Assembly (NCBI GenBank): GCA_950106755.1
Contig: CATNNA010000001.1
Location: 496,001 to 560,000 of the forward strand
DNA from: Climacium dendroides
Lineage: Eukaryota > Streptophyta > Bryopsida > Hypnales > Climaciaceae
Reading direction: 5' to 3'
DNA length: 64,000 bases
How positions within the stretch are numbered: the stretch's first letter is position 1; each line of letters opens with the position of its first letter. Below, in pieces: positions 48,414 to 59,582 of the stretch. The notes under the pieces are model-generated. The model was not told the DNA's origin, did no database searches, and was given only the letters and a program-made list of their open reading frames with translations. The position numbers and the translations under genes were made by a program.

Positions 48414-49808
48414 CTAAACGCACTTCAAGTAAGTATCAAACACCTGTGCAAATTGTGGATGGAGGTACTTGACATGTGAGCTACTTGATTCACGCTGCAA
48501 CTTGTGATACGCCTCCGACATGCACTGCCTACTGATCTGTTCAACTACTTTAGCAACAGCATATTGCTCGGATTGCATGGAAAGAGAAGGGATGTTTTGC
48601 ACATCCACATCTCTTCCGTGTACATAGGTAATATTGGGATCCACCCACCACCTCATTTTTATAGCTTCGTCCTTTTCAGCTGTTGATGTGAATGTATACA
48701 ACGACTTCATAGGCTCGCTCAACACTGTAGTCATCCCCCAATCACAAACTCCAATGTAAACCCGGGACTCATCTTCAGGAAAATGAAACATGATGTTGTC
48801 CGGAGAAATGTCGTTGTGGAGATGTCCAGCGGTGTGTACCGCATTCATGATGTGCAGTAATGCCCATGCAAGCTCCACGCGTTTGGCTCTAAATCGCTTT
48901 AGATTCTTAGTAGTAATGATTTCTTCTTCTGTTATACGCAGCTCATACAGCACTCGAAGGGCTATGTTGTCTGGATAGTCGTCATCCCGACACATCATTT
49001 CACGCAATGTACCGCCGTTCCACCAGAATGAGTATCCTTCATTCTTTTTGGAATGCACTGCAAAAAAACGTATCACTCCAGCATGCGGAATCCTTACTGC
49101 CATAGTCTTAGTATTGTGTTCCATCTTTGCAAAAGCAGGTCGTTCACCTTCTTGGAGAGACATCTTTGCTGCAAACTCCCATGATGGATGAATCTCCGCA
49201 CATCCTTCTATTCGCACTCTCCGAATTGTAGCATAGCCACCCCGCATGATTTTGTTATTTACGGGAATCACCATGGCCGCTTCCGGAAGGGCTATTAGAA
49301 GGCGACGTGTATTTTGTGCTTGGTCCATTCCAAGCTTGCTCATCCACCAACCAATTGACCCTGCTCTCTTCTGCCTCCTCCTAAACGGTTGGCATCTTTT
49401 GGTGAATAAATCCGCTTTCATAATGACATGCTCGAAGGCTTCATCATTTCCGCGTTTCTTCCTCCAATATTTATCCAAAATGACCGAAGCATTCCATAAT
49501 GCATCATGCACCTTGCTGTCAAGAAATTTGGGGAAATTCTTCTTCTCTGTTTCATGAATCCACTGCGATACGTGCAAGGCGTTCAACATCCTCTGCCTCA
49601 TATCCACAAAGAATTTCTCGATGCAGTCCTCTTCATATCGCACATATTTAGTGTCAAGAGACACTGTAGTCTCTATCTCATAAAACTTCACAATCAATTC
49701 GATTAAGAATGCTTTGCAACTCTTCGAGGGATTCTCCCTTATCCACTGAATAGAGGGCGCTTCTTCTTTTCCCTTCGGCTCCTTGGAAGCATTCTTCGCC
49801 CTCAGCAT
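48414..49808 (-). CDS. Protein-kinase-fold protein, intact, 464 aa
   Basis: A single open frame from ATG 49808 to TAG 48414. Residues 1-180 are a basic, Trp-rich unknown region. The kinase domain then has a glycine loop GGYATIRRV (190-198), the ATP-binding lysine in FAAKMSL (Lys215), the catalytic loop HNDISPDN (331-338, Asp333 and Asn338 kept, RD-type Arg replaced by Asn) and DWG in place of DFG (356-358). The key catalytic residues are present, so activity is possible, though the loops are atypical. There is no signal peptide or membrane segment. Upstream lie a TATATAAG box (49992-50001) and GC module D. Modules F flank the locus. It is the only long undamaged cassette gene in this region. 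The substrate is unknown. Confidence 0.75.
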   Translation of the reverse strand: MLRAKNASKEPKGKEEAPSIQWIRENPSKSCKAFLIELIVKFYEIETTVSLDTKYVRYEEDCIEKFFVDMRQRMLNALHVSQWIHETEKKNFPKFLDSKVHDALWNASVILDKYWRKKRGNDEAFEHVIMKADLFTKRCQPFRRRQKRAGSIGWWMSKLGMDQAQNTRRLLIALPEAAMVIPVNNKIMRGGYATIRRVRIEGCAEIHPSWEFAAKMSLQEGERPAFAKMEHNTKTMAVRIPHAGVIRFFAVHSKKNEGYSFWWNGGTLREMMCRDDDYPDNIALRVLYELRITEEEIITTKNLKRFRAKRVELAWALLHIMNAVHTAGHLHNDISPDNIMFHFPEDESRVYIGVCDWGMTTVLSEPMKSLYTFTSTAEKDEAIKMRWWVDPNITYVHGRDVDVQNIPSLSMQSEQYAVAKVVEQISRQCMSEAYHKLQRESSSSHVKYLHPQFAQVFDTYLKCV

Positions 49809-49991
49809 GTTGATAACCCGGTAGAATGATGAACGTCAAAGTTTTTTAAAAATTTGGCAAGAGCTACCCCAAATATTAGACTCTTACCCACCCAAAGAAA
49901 GGAGCCATTGGAGGTCGAACCACCAAGCTCTCCGCTCTCTCTTGCATGCAAGGGGAAGGCAAAAGTGAGAGCGGACGGTCCGTCCACTTCT

Positions 49992-50265
49992 CTTATATAA
50001 GGCAGATGGCCTCATTCCAGCCCTACAGCGGACGAAGGCCGTCCGATCAGCTGCCCCGTCGAGTCCGTCCGATCGGGTAGACGGACTGGCCGTCCGCCTC
50101 TTCCTAGCCGTCCGATCGGATGGTCTAGGGTTGGCGGACGCCTCGTCCGGTTCGCACGGTCGAACAGAGGCCGTCCGATCGGGCGGACAGACAGTCTGCG
50201 TGATCGGACGGTCTAGAGGGGGCGATTTTTAGATCATCCGCTTCATTTCTACCGTCTCATTTTTA
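49992..50265 (-). promoter_or_regulatory. GC-island promoter module D of the kinase gene
   Basis: The CTTATATAAG box (49992-50001) is about 185 bases upstream of the kinase ATG. Behind it is a run of CGGACGG and GATCGGACGG words that matches the inverse of 35290-35560. The leader contains GGACGGACCGTCCGC, an inverted repeat. Confidence 0.7.
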
Positions 50266-50269
50266 GGAT

Positions 50270-50885
50270 GATTTTCCCCCCTTTTCATTCAATAAGCTTC
50301 ATGTAGGTCTTCTTGTTTGGGAGGAATTGGGCATTTGGGCATTTCAATGCTTAATAATTAAAAAAATAGACCCAAGGCTCTTCTCAACTTTCTTCAATTT
50401 CTTGAAATTTTTACTTCTGAAAAAATGTCAATATTTTCATTACATTTATCATTTTCTTGGAATTTCAAGTTTTTAACTGTACAAATTCAAACTAGACATG
50501 CTAGAGATTATGGAAAAAAAGAAAGCACAACAATATCCCTTATGGAGTTAAAAATTATAATGTTTACCTATGAGGGTGTTCAAATTGCAAAAAAGAGTTC
50601 AAATATTTCTTGCAAGTCAAACCTATGAACTTCGTGACACGGAAAATTGGAAGGCTTAATGTGTATAAGTCCAATTACATTAGGGCTAATCAAAATCCAC
50701 AATACTATTATACAATTCTTCCAAATGAATTTGGATTCTAATTTATTCTCCAGAACTAATTGCATTTCAATCTCATTTCCAATTTCCAAGAGTAGGTAAA
50801 GAATACAGAAAGTCAACATTGCATTCGGTACCCTTGCACTAAATCTAAAAAAGAAAAAACACTGTCAAGCATTTCCAAGAAGAGA
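50270..50885. repeat. AT-rich modules E and F, right copies
   Basis: 50270-50480 is the inverse of 34370-34575 (module E). 50480-50885 repeats 47230-47660 directly (module F). Here D, E and F are contiguous, which shows that other copies have gaps. Confidence 0.75.
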
Positions 50886-51081
50886 TTTTTGGTACTACAA
50901 CTAAACATGTTCAATAGATGTGCATGTTCAAAGTTTTAAATAGTGACATCCTTGACCACTAATGGTCACAAAAGTGGTCACCAAAATACATTTAAACAAT
51001 AATAGTAAATCCATAACCTCCGAATAAGTCAAAAGACATCTTCTACTCTACCCTTAAATAGTTAAACTACATTATACTCTA

Positions 51082-52181
51082 TTATGAATCCGAACTACTA
51101 TCGTCATTTCGACCTTCGGGTGTGGGACCGAAGCCACCAGATCGCCCATATCCGCCAGACCCTCCTCCTTGTCCGTAATCGGAGAAGTATGAACCTCCAA
51201 ATGGTGGAGGTGGAGGAGGTGATGCATTTGCCTCGGCCCCTCTTGTCCCTCGTTCGCTTGAGCCGGTGTAGTATGAGCTTCCGCAAGGCCCATATGAGTC
51301 CGGCCTTCCCGTCCCCGGATAGAATTGCGACCCACCATATTGAGATCCACCGTAGTCCGTGAACCTTGTGCTTCCATGTCTTCCTCATATGTTTAATATG
51401 TTTTGGAAGTCATCGTTGGGGCCAAGGCTAAAATGCGAACTTCCTCCTCCATATTGCGGGCAACGCACATCACGATCATGACGAGGTGGTGACCGTTGTT
51501 GACGCGGGTGACCTTGATCCAAAATACTATTTCTTGTTGATTTTGGAAGTCCAAGTCTTCGTGCTCTTCTCGACGTTCGTGCCTTTGTGGAAGTGGAGGT
51601 GGAGGTGGTAAGTCTTCTTCGTCATCATCATCATTGTCCTCTGCATTTGGCAATGGTTCCGAAGGAAATCCAAATTAAACCCGATTAGACCACTCCGGCA
51701 TGCAATCGCTTGGGCCAACCCAATTGGTGTCTATCACCGCTTTGTCACAACTCAATTTGGTCTTCTTGTCCTTTGCAGGCACCGTACGCCAATCCACATC
51801 TTTCTAGAGTACAATCTCCGCCCAAATCATTGCCATGGTGGAATAGTTCATGATATTTGGTTTGGAAGCACCTAGACCGCAAGATGCCCAAATCTCCTCG
51901 TATCTCTGCTTGAAATGTTCACTCTTGCAAGTGTTCATGGGACCTTCCCACCGTCTTACTTGTCTCTCTAATACAACCGTGTTATCTGCTGGCCAGAGTT
52001 TCGCAATGTGTGACATTTTCACATACTCTCGGCATGTTGTGCAAGTCCATACTGCTTTGGGCTCGTATTGCCATCCCTCTTCAGCCACACAAAAGTGGTT
52101 GAAGTAGGCGTCCCAATCCATGTCTTGTGATTTTCCCTTTGTACTCTTCTTCAGCGGATTGGAAAATCCTTTTGGAGCCAT
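51082..52181 (-). pseudogene. Cassette gene with N-terminal domain related to the RING gene, Gly/Tyr-rich tail
   Basis: The start is ATG 52181 (MAPKGFSNPLKKSTKGK). Residues about 45-125 contain REYVKMSHIAKLWP and AEIVL, a stop, then KDVDWRT. The gene at 55322 has RKYVKMYHIGKLWP and AELILGRQVDWST in the same places, so the two share a domain. An acidic and Pro-rich middle follows. After a frameshift near 51525 the tail is low-complexity Gly/Tyr/Ser (YGGSQFYPGTGRPDSYG; YGQGGGSGGYGRSGGFG), like RNA-binding or condensate-forming proteins. Stops: TAG 51804, TAA 51675, TGA 51385. Module A with TATAAA lies directly upstream. Confidence 0.65.
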
Positions 52182-52254
52182 GGTAATCCTTCTTTTCCGC
52201 ACCGAATGCAATGTTTGAGTGAGAAGTTTACAATTTCTATAATTGAGAAGGTGA

Positions 52255-52690
52255 TGAAGAGATTACAAAAAATTAAGTTAATTCATTCACAGTTGTTCAC
52301 GCTCCAAGTCAGAAGGGGCTCACAGATACCAATTGGCGTTGGATCTGCCCACTCCGCAAGGGAAACAACTGCGCGGAATGGGCCGTCCGCGCCCCTCTTT
52401 ATACCGTCCGCCAATGCTGACATCACTGCCCAAATCTGACGGGCAAACGGGCCGATCGCCAGATCGGACGAGCAATATGCCCCGGCGCGTCCAATCGCAC
52501 GGCCTCGACGAACTACGAACGACTGCATCGGACGGAGCCCGCGGATGGACGCTCTGACCGCGCGGCGGACGGACAATGGGCGGTGGACGATCGGACGGAT
52601 AGCGGACGGACACCGAACGAACAGTGGACGGGCGGACGGACAACGGACAGCGGACGGGCGGACAAGTGGACGGCGAACGGGCCATTCTTA
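52255..52690 (-). promoter_or_regulatory. GC-island promoter module A
   Basis: The minus strand carries TATAAA (52398-52403), about 220 bases upstream of the ATG at 52181, preceded by a CGGACGG-rich array out to about 52690. Its inverse copy is at 34010-34355. The leader match (AGTTGTTTCCCTTGC, CCAATTGGTA, GTGAATGAATTAACTTAAT) is strong. Confidence 0.75.
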
Positions 52691-52973
52691 TACACATTAT
52701 AGTTCATTAGTTCGAATACCCTATGCTCGAGTCAGATTCGTTAAAAATTAATTAAAAAATAAAATAAATATGGCATGTAGTGAAATTTTCAGAATTTATA
52801 ACAGGACATAAGTTGAAATCTCCAAAAAAATTGATGAAAACAAATTGAAATCTCATAACAAATCCTAATTAAATGAATTAAAGCTTCCTAAATACTAAAT
52901 AAGAAAGAAAATTATCTATGAGAATAGAAATTCTAAGTCTAATAATACTTAACCAAGTTGCTATTCTTAGTAG

Positions 52974-53042
<69 letters not shown>
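52974..53042. repeat. (TA)n microsatellite, about 34 units
   Basis: Uninterrupted TA dinucleotides. A shorter TA run is at 54036-54052. Confidence 0.97.
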
Positions 53043-53044
<2 letters not shown>

Positions 53045-54641
53045 TTTATTTTAAATCTAACTTTAGCATCAAAAATCCAATTTTCAAAATGATTGATTAT
53101 GATTTTCTTATTCAAGATTTTGTACAAGAGTTTCCATCACAAACTTGACTTTCATAGTGTTGAGGGCTTTTGGAAATGAGCCTCAAATACACTAAATCTT
53201 GGAGAAAAAACCACATTAAAGATTCATTTCAAAAATTGTAGAGTAGATTTTGAAATGCACGTTAGTCCCTTTATCCTCATATTTTTTTGGTGACTTGATT
53301 TCTTTCATATTTTTAAAATCTTTCTGTAATTAGTTATGAATTTTTTAAAGTTGAAAGGCAACGGTCATTAAAAGTGACCATGTCCTAAAATGTGCTAGTA
53401 CATTCACTAAAGCAAAATATACCTCTCCGTCATGATCACTCTTAGAGCACGGGTGTTCTTAGAGCAACTCCCTTATGGATTTACTTTTTTTAATTTTAAA
53501 GGAAAATCATCTAAGTGACTACAATAAAGTACCTATGTTTTAGCATTAAACATGTTGATTACAAATGCATATTCTATATAAGAGGAAAACCAAAATATTA
53601 AATTTTTATTTTATTTTTAAGTAATAAATAAATAAACTTCTTTTTGTATTTTAGAAATAAAATGTATAGAAACAAAAAGAAAAATGAAAAAAATGAAAAA
53701 AATCTTTGTTATTAATTAAAAAAGAAATAAAAGATAAACATACATATTTTTATTGACGTTTTTTAATTGAGCCTTGATAAAATTGAAGAGCACATGAATT
53801 GAAAATCCGGCCCAAGGGGTTTAGACTTTAGATTAAGTAGGGCCGGATGGAAAAAATTGGGTCCAGATTGAAGAATGGATCGAAGGCAAATCCGGCCGGA
53901 CTTCCATCCGGCCTTAGGCACAGTATAAACCTAGCCTTAGATAAAAGAAGAACTTATACAAATAGAAACTAAATTTTTTTTATTGCTTCACGTTGCAAAT
54001 TCTCCAAGAAAAAAAAATAATAATAATAAATTTTATATATATATATATATATAACAAAACAAAACAAAAAACAAAAAAACACACACAAAAACATATCTTT
54101 TATGGATTAGAAGATTATAATGCTTTTCTCATTACGACAGGGTTTTATAATTCTACTAATTCCAAAAATGTTGTGAAGTCTTACACTCTTTGTATACCCT
54201 TACTTTTAAAACAATCCTAATAAAAAAAGGGCATTACAAAATACAGTACAAACATGGCGTTGAAGTGTGTGACATGCATAAGTTATATATATTTTTGGCT
54301 TCTCTATAAGTCCATATGTACAAAACACCTTGAAGTCAATGGAAATTGTCCATGAGGTTCAAAACCAAAACCAAAACCAAACCCCTTCAAGTAATTGTTG
54401 TGATTGTAGCACCATCTCAATTTGGTCAATTGTAAATTATAACGTTTCACTTCATCACTAATATTGATCATGTTCTTGTTTTTTTCTTTCCCTTTGAAAT
54501 ATCCTACATGATGAAAAAATAAATAAATAAATAATATCCTTTATGTCTAGTTAAAATTTGTATGCATACAATTTCAAATGAATATTACAAATTTACAATT
54601 TGTTCAAAATAATGGCGTAATCTGAAATGTAGGAGACTAAG
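53043..54641. other. AT-rich spacer with a piece of module F
   Basis: 53080-53240 is an inverted partial copy of module F (TGAGGCTCATTTCCAAAAGC on the minus strand). The rest has no gene signal. At 53770-53930 a GGCCGGA-rich patch resembles the CCGGA style of the gag-like elements. Confidence 0.5.
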
Positions 54642-54673
54642 AGTTTAGGGTTTTAGGGTTTTAGGGTTTAGGG
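54642..54673. repeat. Short interstitial telomere-like repeat
   Basis: Four consecutive TTTAGGG or TTTTAGGG units, the plant telomere motif, ending directly at the outer limit of module B. Confidence 0.8.
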
Positions 54674-54674
54674 T

Positions 54675-55125
54675 CTCACTGTAAATTTCAAAGAACTCTA
54701 AATGATTATTTAAAATCTGATTATAACTTGTCTATTTTTTATTTTCTAGGTTAATGACAAAAGCATAGGATGCTGAAACTTTAATTGACCCCAAAAAACT
54801 GACAGTAAGTAAAGGCTGACGAGAAGAATCCTAGGTCTCATGCCAAATTGGAAAAAATTTGGACGCCTCGAAATACTAGGCGATGGGCTAGGTGGCCAGG
54901 GCAGCCGGGGCAGCTTTGTCCGCCCATCCGCTCCGGCGGTGGCCGGGGCAGCTCCATCCGCCCGTCCGCCGGCTCGGGCCACGTCCGCGTGGTCCGGGAC
55001 AGGTCCGGTCCCAAGCCTCTTTTAGGTCTGGGAGCGGACGGGTATATTGGCGGACGGCCAACACACATTTCCTCACTTTCACTCTTCCATTTGGGAATCA
55101 CTGCCATGTCGGATGTACTACTATT
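54675..55125 (+). promoter_or_regulatory. GC-island promoter module B
   Basis: AT-rich arm, then CATCCGCCCGTCCGCC-type island, GGACGGGTATATTGG (TATATT at 55043-55048), then ATG 55107 of the leader frame MSDVLLLLHAL. The inverse of 28142-28635. Here the shared coding start stops after 11 codons (VAPM then TAG), and the long gene begins at 55322. Confidence 0.75.
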
Positions 55126-55321
55126 GCTTCACGCGTTAGTTGCTCCTATGTAGTGAAGAGTGGTGGTCATATTTTGATCATACTACATTGGATTTTGGTC
55201 CTTGGTTACTTACATACGTTTGGAGACAGTGAAGCACATTATATATTTTGAGAGAACGGGGATTATATATTGGAAATTTTCATTCTAAAATTGCAAGTGA
55301 GTACTCGACACTCAAGCAGTC

Positions 55322-58300
55322 ATGGCGGGGGCAGGTAGTGCTGCAACTGAAGGCAAGAAGAAGTCGAAACTGAAGGGCGTTGGTCATGAGCTATGGTTTG
55401 ACATTTTGGATGACGTCAACATCAAGGCTGAGACGGGTTGGGAGAAAGAGGATGTGGAGTATTGGACCTCTAAATTGTGCCGCAAATATGTGAAAATGTA
55501 TCACATTGGGAAGTTGTGGCCTCGAGAGTATCACCCTCTTCACACCCGTGAATATTGTTTTAAACCATTGAATTGCCTCAATGATCATTTTGTGCACCGT
55601 TCAATGGAGGTGTGGAAGGCCTTATTTCCGGAGAAGGCTATGAGCAAGGGCAAAATTAACTACAGCTTGGTGGGCATGGTTTACGCTGAACTCATACTGG
55701 GCCGTCAGGTGGATTGGAGTACGTATCCTACGGTAGCGACATTGCCACTTGCGATTGGCAAACATCAGAAACATATCCCTGATATGTTTGTTCCGAAGGC
55801 GCAACTTCCTGAAGCAAGTGAAAAAAAAAAAGCATTAGCGGACGCTGTGGAATCAATTTAGATCCCTCTTGAAATCCAAGTGCGTCGTACGGAAGTGCTA
55901 AATGGAAAGAAAATGGCGGTAGAACCGGCTTGTATGGGGGACCCCACAAAAGGAAGCACTTGTCTTGTGGACGGTGTGGAGGGAGAGGTGTTTTTGACTC
56001 CACCGACGGATTTGAACCCTACACAAAACGTGTTAGAAGGGGTGCCAGAAAGCAACGTTGCAATGAAGCTCCCTCAGCCAATAGAACATGGATCTACATC
56101 GATGTCACAAAAGCTCTAAGAAGAGGATCCTATAAAAGACATTGATGATAGAGAAGACCTTCAAGACATGAAGGAGGTTCATGCTTGTATTGACCGGTTT
56201 TTAGCAGACACAGCACAAGATATCATGTTCTATATCCCTCCGTCTCCTAAATCAAGGAAAAAACCAAGCCTACTATCCAGACCTAAAAATGCAATTCGGA
56301 CTTTACCAAACCAAAATGAAGAGCATCCAACTCAACCGACAGATGTAAGGATGGACTCTCGGGATGAGGCTGTTGTGAACAACGACGAAGAGACCTCGAT
56401 TATCCAAGATCATCCATTGCTAGCTTTGTTGAGCCCAGAGGATCTCAAGACTCTACAAAAGATGCCTCCACTAGAAGAGATGGAGAACTTGTTGCAATGT
56501 TCCCTCCGATGGAATCAATTTGAAATTCAGAGAGAAGCAACAAATGGCGGAAATGAAGGGAGCACTATAAATGAAGGTGGCCCTGAGCATGTAGAAGGAA
56601 ATCCTAATGAAGGTGGCACTACAAATGAAGGACGCAGCTCCACTTCCAGCAATTCAACATCAGGATTTGGCGAGATATTTAGAACGGCGTATTCTCTATC
56701 ATGTACAGCTAGAATTGTGGCTGTATTGACGCCTACTCTTGCGCAAATAATTGATACATTTACGAAAATGACACCATCCGTTCTTCATGGTGCTTTGGCT
56801 TTCAGAAAGTTTGTCGAGTTTGCAGACAAACTACAAGACGAGAAGTTGGAAGACCTTAAGCATAAATTTTTTTTGGAACAATAGAATTTGGAGTTGAAGG
56901 AGGTGTGTTACTCCAAAGAAGATCATGATGACCTCAAGGCAAAGTATGAGATATTGGAGAGCAAATACAACACGTTGTATTGGAGGCCGACCCCAAACTC
57001 GAAGCCCTTGGGTAATGACTATGAGAGTGTCAAGAAAAATAACAAGACTTTGAAGCGAACGAATGAGAATTTGAAGGCCACGAATGAGAATCTCAAGGCT
57101 ATAAATGAGAAGTTGGTATTGGAGTTGAAGACATGCAAAGAGATGTTAGAAAAGCATCGCAAAACATTGTGGACATTACAGAACGAGAAGGCAGGTCAAC
57201 AATCGCCTGGCGGAACAGGGCTATTAGAGGCAAGTGAACCAACACAAGAGAGCGATCAACTATCTCTTCCTCTTGACGAGGGCAAAGTTGAGGATGGGAC
57301 CGTAGAACTCCAACAGCGCATTCCGAATCCAAAATCCATAGTTTTCCCCTCATTTGAAGATGCTTCCATGCAGTCACAAAATCCAGAAGTTGAAGAGTTA
57401 AGGCATCAATTGGACTTGGCAGTTCGAGGAAAGAATGAGGCCGAATCAACAATGAAACGAATGATGGAAGTAGGGGTACTAAGTGAAATCCTTCCAAAGG
57501 AAAATGCGGATTTACGGTGGATGGTGTGGGAGCGGCAACTACAAGATCATTCCTCAATATCATCCGGACTCATGAACGGGCTCTTGAGGTATGCATTGCA
57601 ATCGGACACAGCATACGAGAATGTCAAGAGTTCTTATGAGCGTTTTGTGGAGAAGTTGGAGGAGGAAAGAAAGGACCCTGATTTAAAACTTACGGTTTGG
57701 GGGAACATGGATAGGATGTATGAGTGGCTAAACCACGGAAAGACCTATGATATGGAGAACATTTATTGGACTTTGGAAGCGGAGGAAGGATGGATCCCTT
57801 ATGGCACATTGTCAGCTCACTTCCAACAACATGAGAAGGAGCTTGTGCCAAGAAGTTTTCCAAATACTCCCATCTTGGAGGGTCATTGTTCTCTTTGCTA
57901 AGGTTGTTTTGGGCCCGAAGGAGCTATAGCATTGGGATAGTGTCGCCATACATTCCATGTGTTTTGCATTCAAAGATCGGTAGAATTTCAACGCCGTTGT
58001 CCCGAATGCTGTATTCCTCTGAGTCCAAGGTTGTATGAAATGCTAGGGATTTTGTACCGTATGCCTACGGGGCACGAATACAATCGATGGAACCTTCCAC
58101 TTGACCAAGAGCCATACAAATTTCAGAACTATTTGCATTAGGGAAAACCAATGGAGTGGGATGCTCGATTACAAATATATGAGCTATGCGATGGCCCATT
58201 TCCCACCAAAGATAAATTCTTTTGGATGACGTCTGACGTGGAGGTTGAGTTGCGTGCCCTTGAGATTAAGAATAGCAAGGTTCGAGAGTTGTTCTATCGC

Positions 58301-58924
58301 AGCATAGGCGGACATTGGAGCACACAGCACCAAAAGTTCTTTCGAATTCCCGAGAAGGAATGGAAGAGAGAGGGTCCAAATGACCTCTTGGTGGAGGTTG
58401 AGCGTGATCCAAAAGTTATAAAGCAATTTGTGGGATACAATACGAATTTGATAGGGCGGGCCTTCATTTTGTCGAAGTTGGAAGAAGCAGCAAGAGTTCG
58501 TTCTGTGGTGGACCTAAACGGTAAATCATCTACAGAGCATAAGATGGAAGACGTTGCAAGGGCATTTGACATGAACATGAAAGACATTATAAGCAAGTGG
58601 AGGAAGTATCTAGGAGAGGGAGGCGAACAAGCTTGGATGATGAAAAGCGAGGATGAAATGATAAAACAACTGATGGATGACATAGATTGTGTTGTGAGGG
58701 CTTTGAGGGCCCACGAAGTGGAGCTGTCTCTGAAGAAGAAGAATAAACGGAAGATTGAAGAGGAGGATGACCACTCTCCGGAAACCAAACGACAATTTGA
58801 GAGGGTTGACATGCAGGTACAAGCTAGCCGTGGAGGGAGCAGCCATGGAAATAGTCCGCAACCGGTGCCTTGTCGAACAAGTAGAAGACTCATGGCGAGG
58901 GAGGGGACATCTCGTGATGCCTAA
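55322..58924 (+). pseudogene. RING-H2 multidomain protein gene, 1200 codons, six in-frame stops
   Basis: One frame runs from ATG 55322 to TAA 58924 with no shift, broken only by TAG 55859, TAA 56117, TAG 56882, TAA 57899, TAG 57938 and TAG 58139. In order: the REYVKM-like domain (RKYVKMYHIGKLWP, residues about 58-71), a Gly/Asn/Glu repeat region, a long coiled coil (about 56888-57200), and a RING-H2 finger from 57887 with spacing CX2CX14CXHX2HX2CX10CX2C (CRHTFHVFC, CPEC). A C-terminal region has DMNMKDIISKWRKYLGEG, possibly helix-turn-helix, and a nuclear-type basic end. RING-H2 proteins are usually ubiquitin ligases. Two of the stops fall inside the RING. The frame maintenance shows it was once coding. 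Confidence 0.75.
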
Positions 58925-59389
58925 GAAGATAATAGTGTGTTGAAGTAATTGTGAAATGTTTAATTTCCTATGTAGTCGTATTTTAATGGCACTCAAGATA
59001 TAATTATGTAGTGTGGGCTTCATTTTTTTTATGACTAGTAGTATTGTACGTGGCCCACCATGTCCATCATGACTTTTTTGTATTGCATATACATGTAGTG
59101 AAGAAAAACATGTTGCAAGTAATTATTTATTTATTTGAATATATATATTATGTTTTTATCATAAAATTCATTTTCTTGGACTAAGTTTTATTGAAATGTA
59201 CATGTTATGTCCAATTTTTAGTGAATTGTGTCTTTGATTGAGAATTTTGTTGTAGTACTTAACACTTGTTTTCTACTACTTTCGTAATCTAGTTATCCCT
59301 AAAATGGAATGCAACCAACTGAACCAAGAGCCCAAAAGTTCAAAGTAAAGAAGTAACTAAGTAAAATTGACCACCCTAAAAGGCTAAAA
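58925..59389. other. 3' flank of the RING gene
   Basis: AT-rich, no gene recognised. It leads to the last GC island. Confidence 0.5.
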
Positions 59390-59582
59390 CCGCCCTGTCC
59401 GCACGACTGCCCGTCCGCCCCGTCCGCCCCGTCCTTCACGCACGCCCATCCGTCCGCCCGCACGCCTGTTTGCCCCGTCCGCCCGCCCATCCGCCCCGGC
59501 CAACCGGCCGGCCACCTCGACCGCCCCGACCACCCATCCGTCTGCCCTGTCCGCCTACCCTGTCCGCCGGGTTTTATGACCG
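59390..59582. repeat. GC island, right of the RING gene
   Basis: A CCGTCCGCCC array with C-rich plus strand. With module B it brackets the RING gene, but both islands read C-rich on the same strand and no clear inverted match was found. Confidence 0.8.

Noticed and set aside
28142..55125. One single 27-kb palindrome
   Set aside because: Only short modules match; the spacers between them do not correspond, so a simple palindrome is not supported by eye.
55859..58141. Stop-codon reassignment or programmed read-through in the RING gene
   Set aside because: The LHP1 gene in the same window ends normally at TAG, and other relics show the same stop bias without selection, so decay is simpler.
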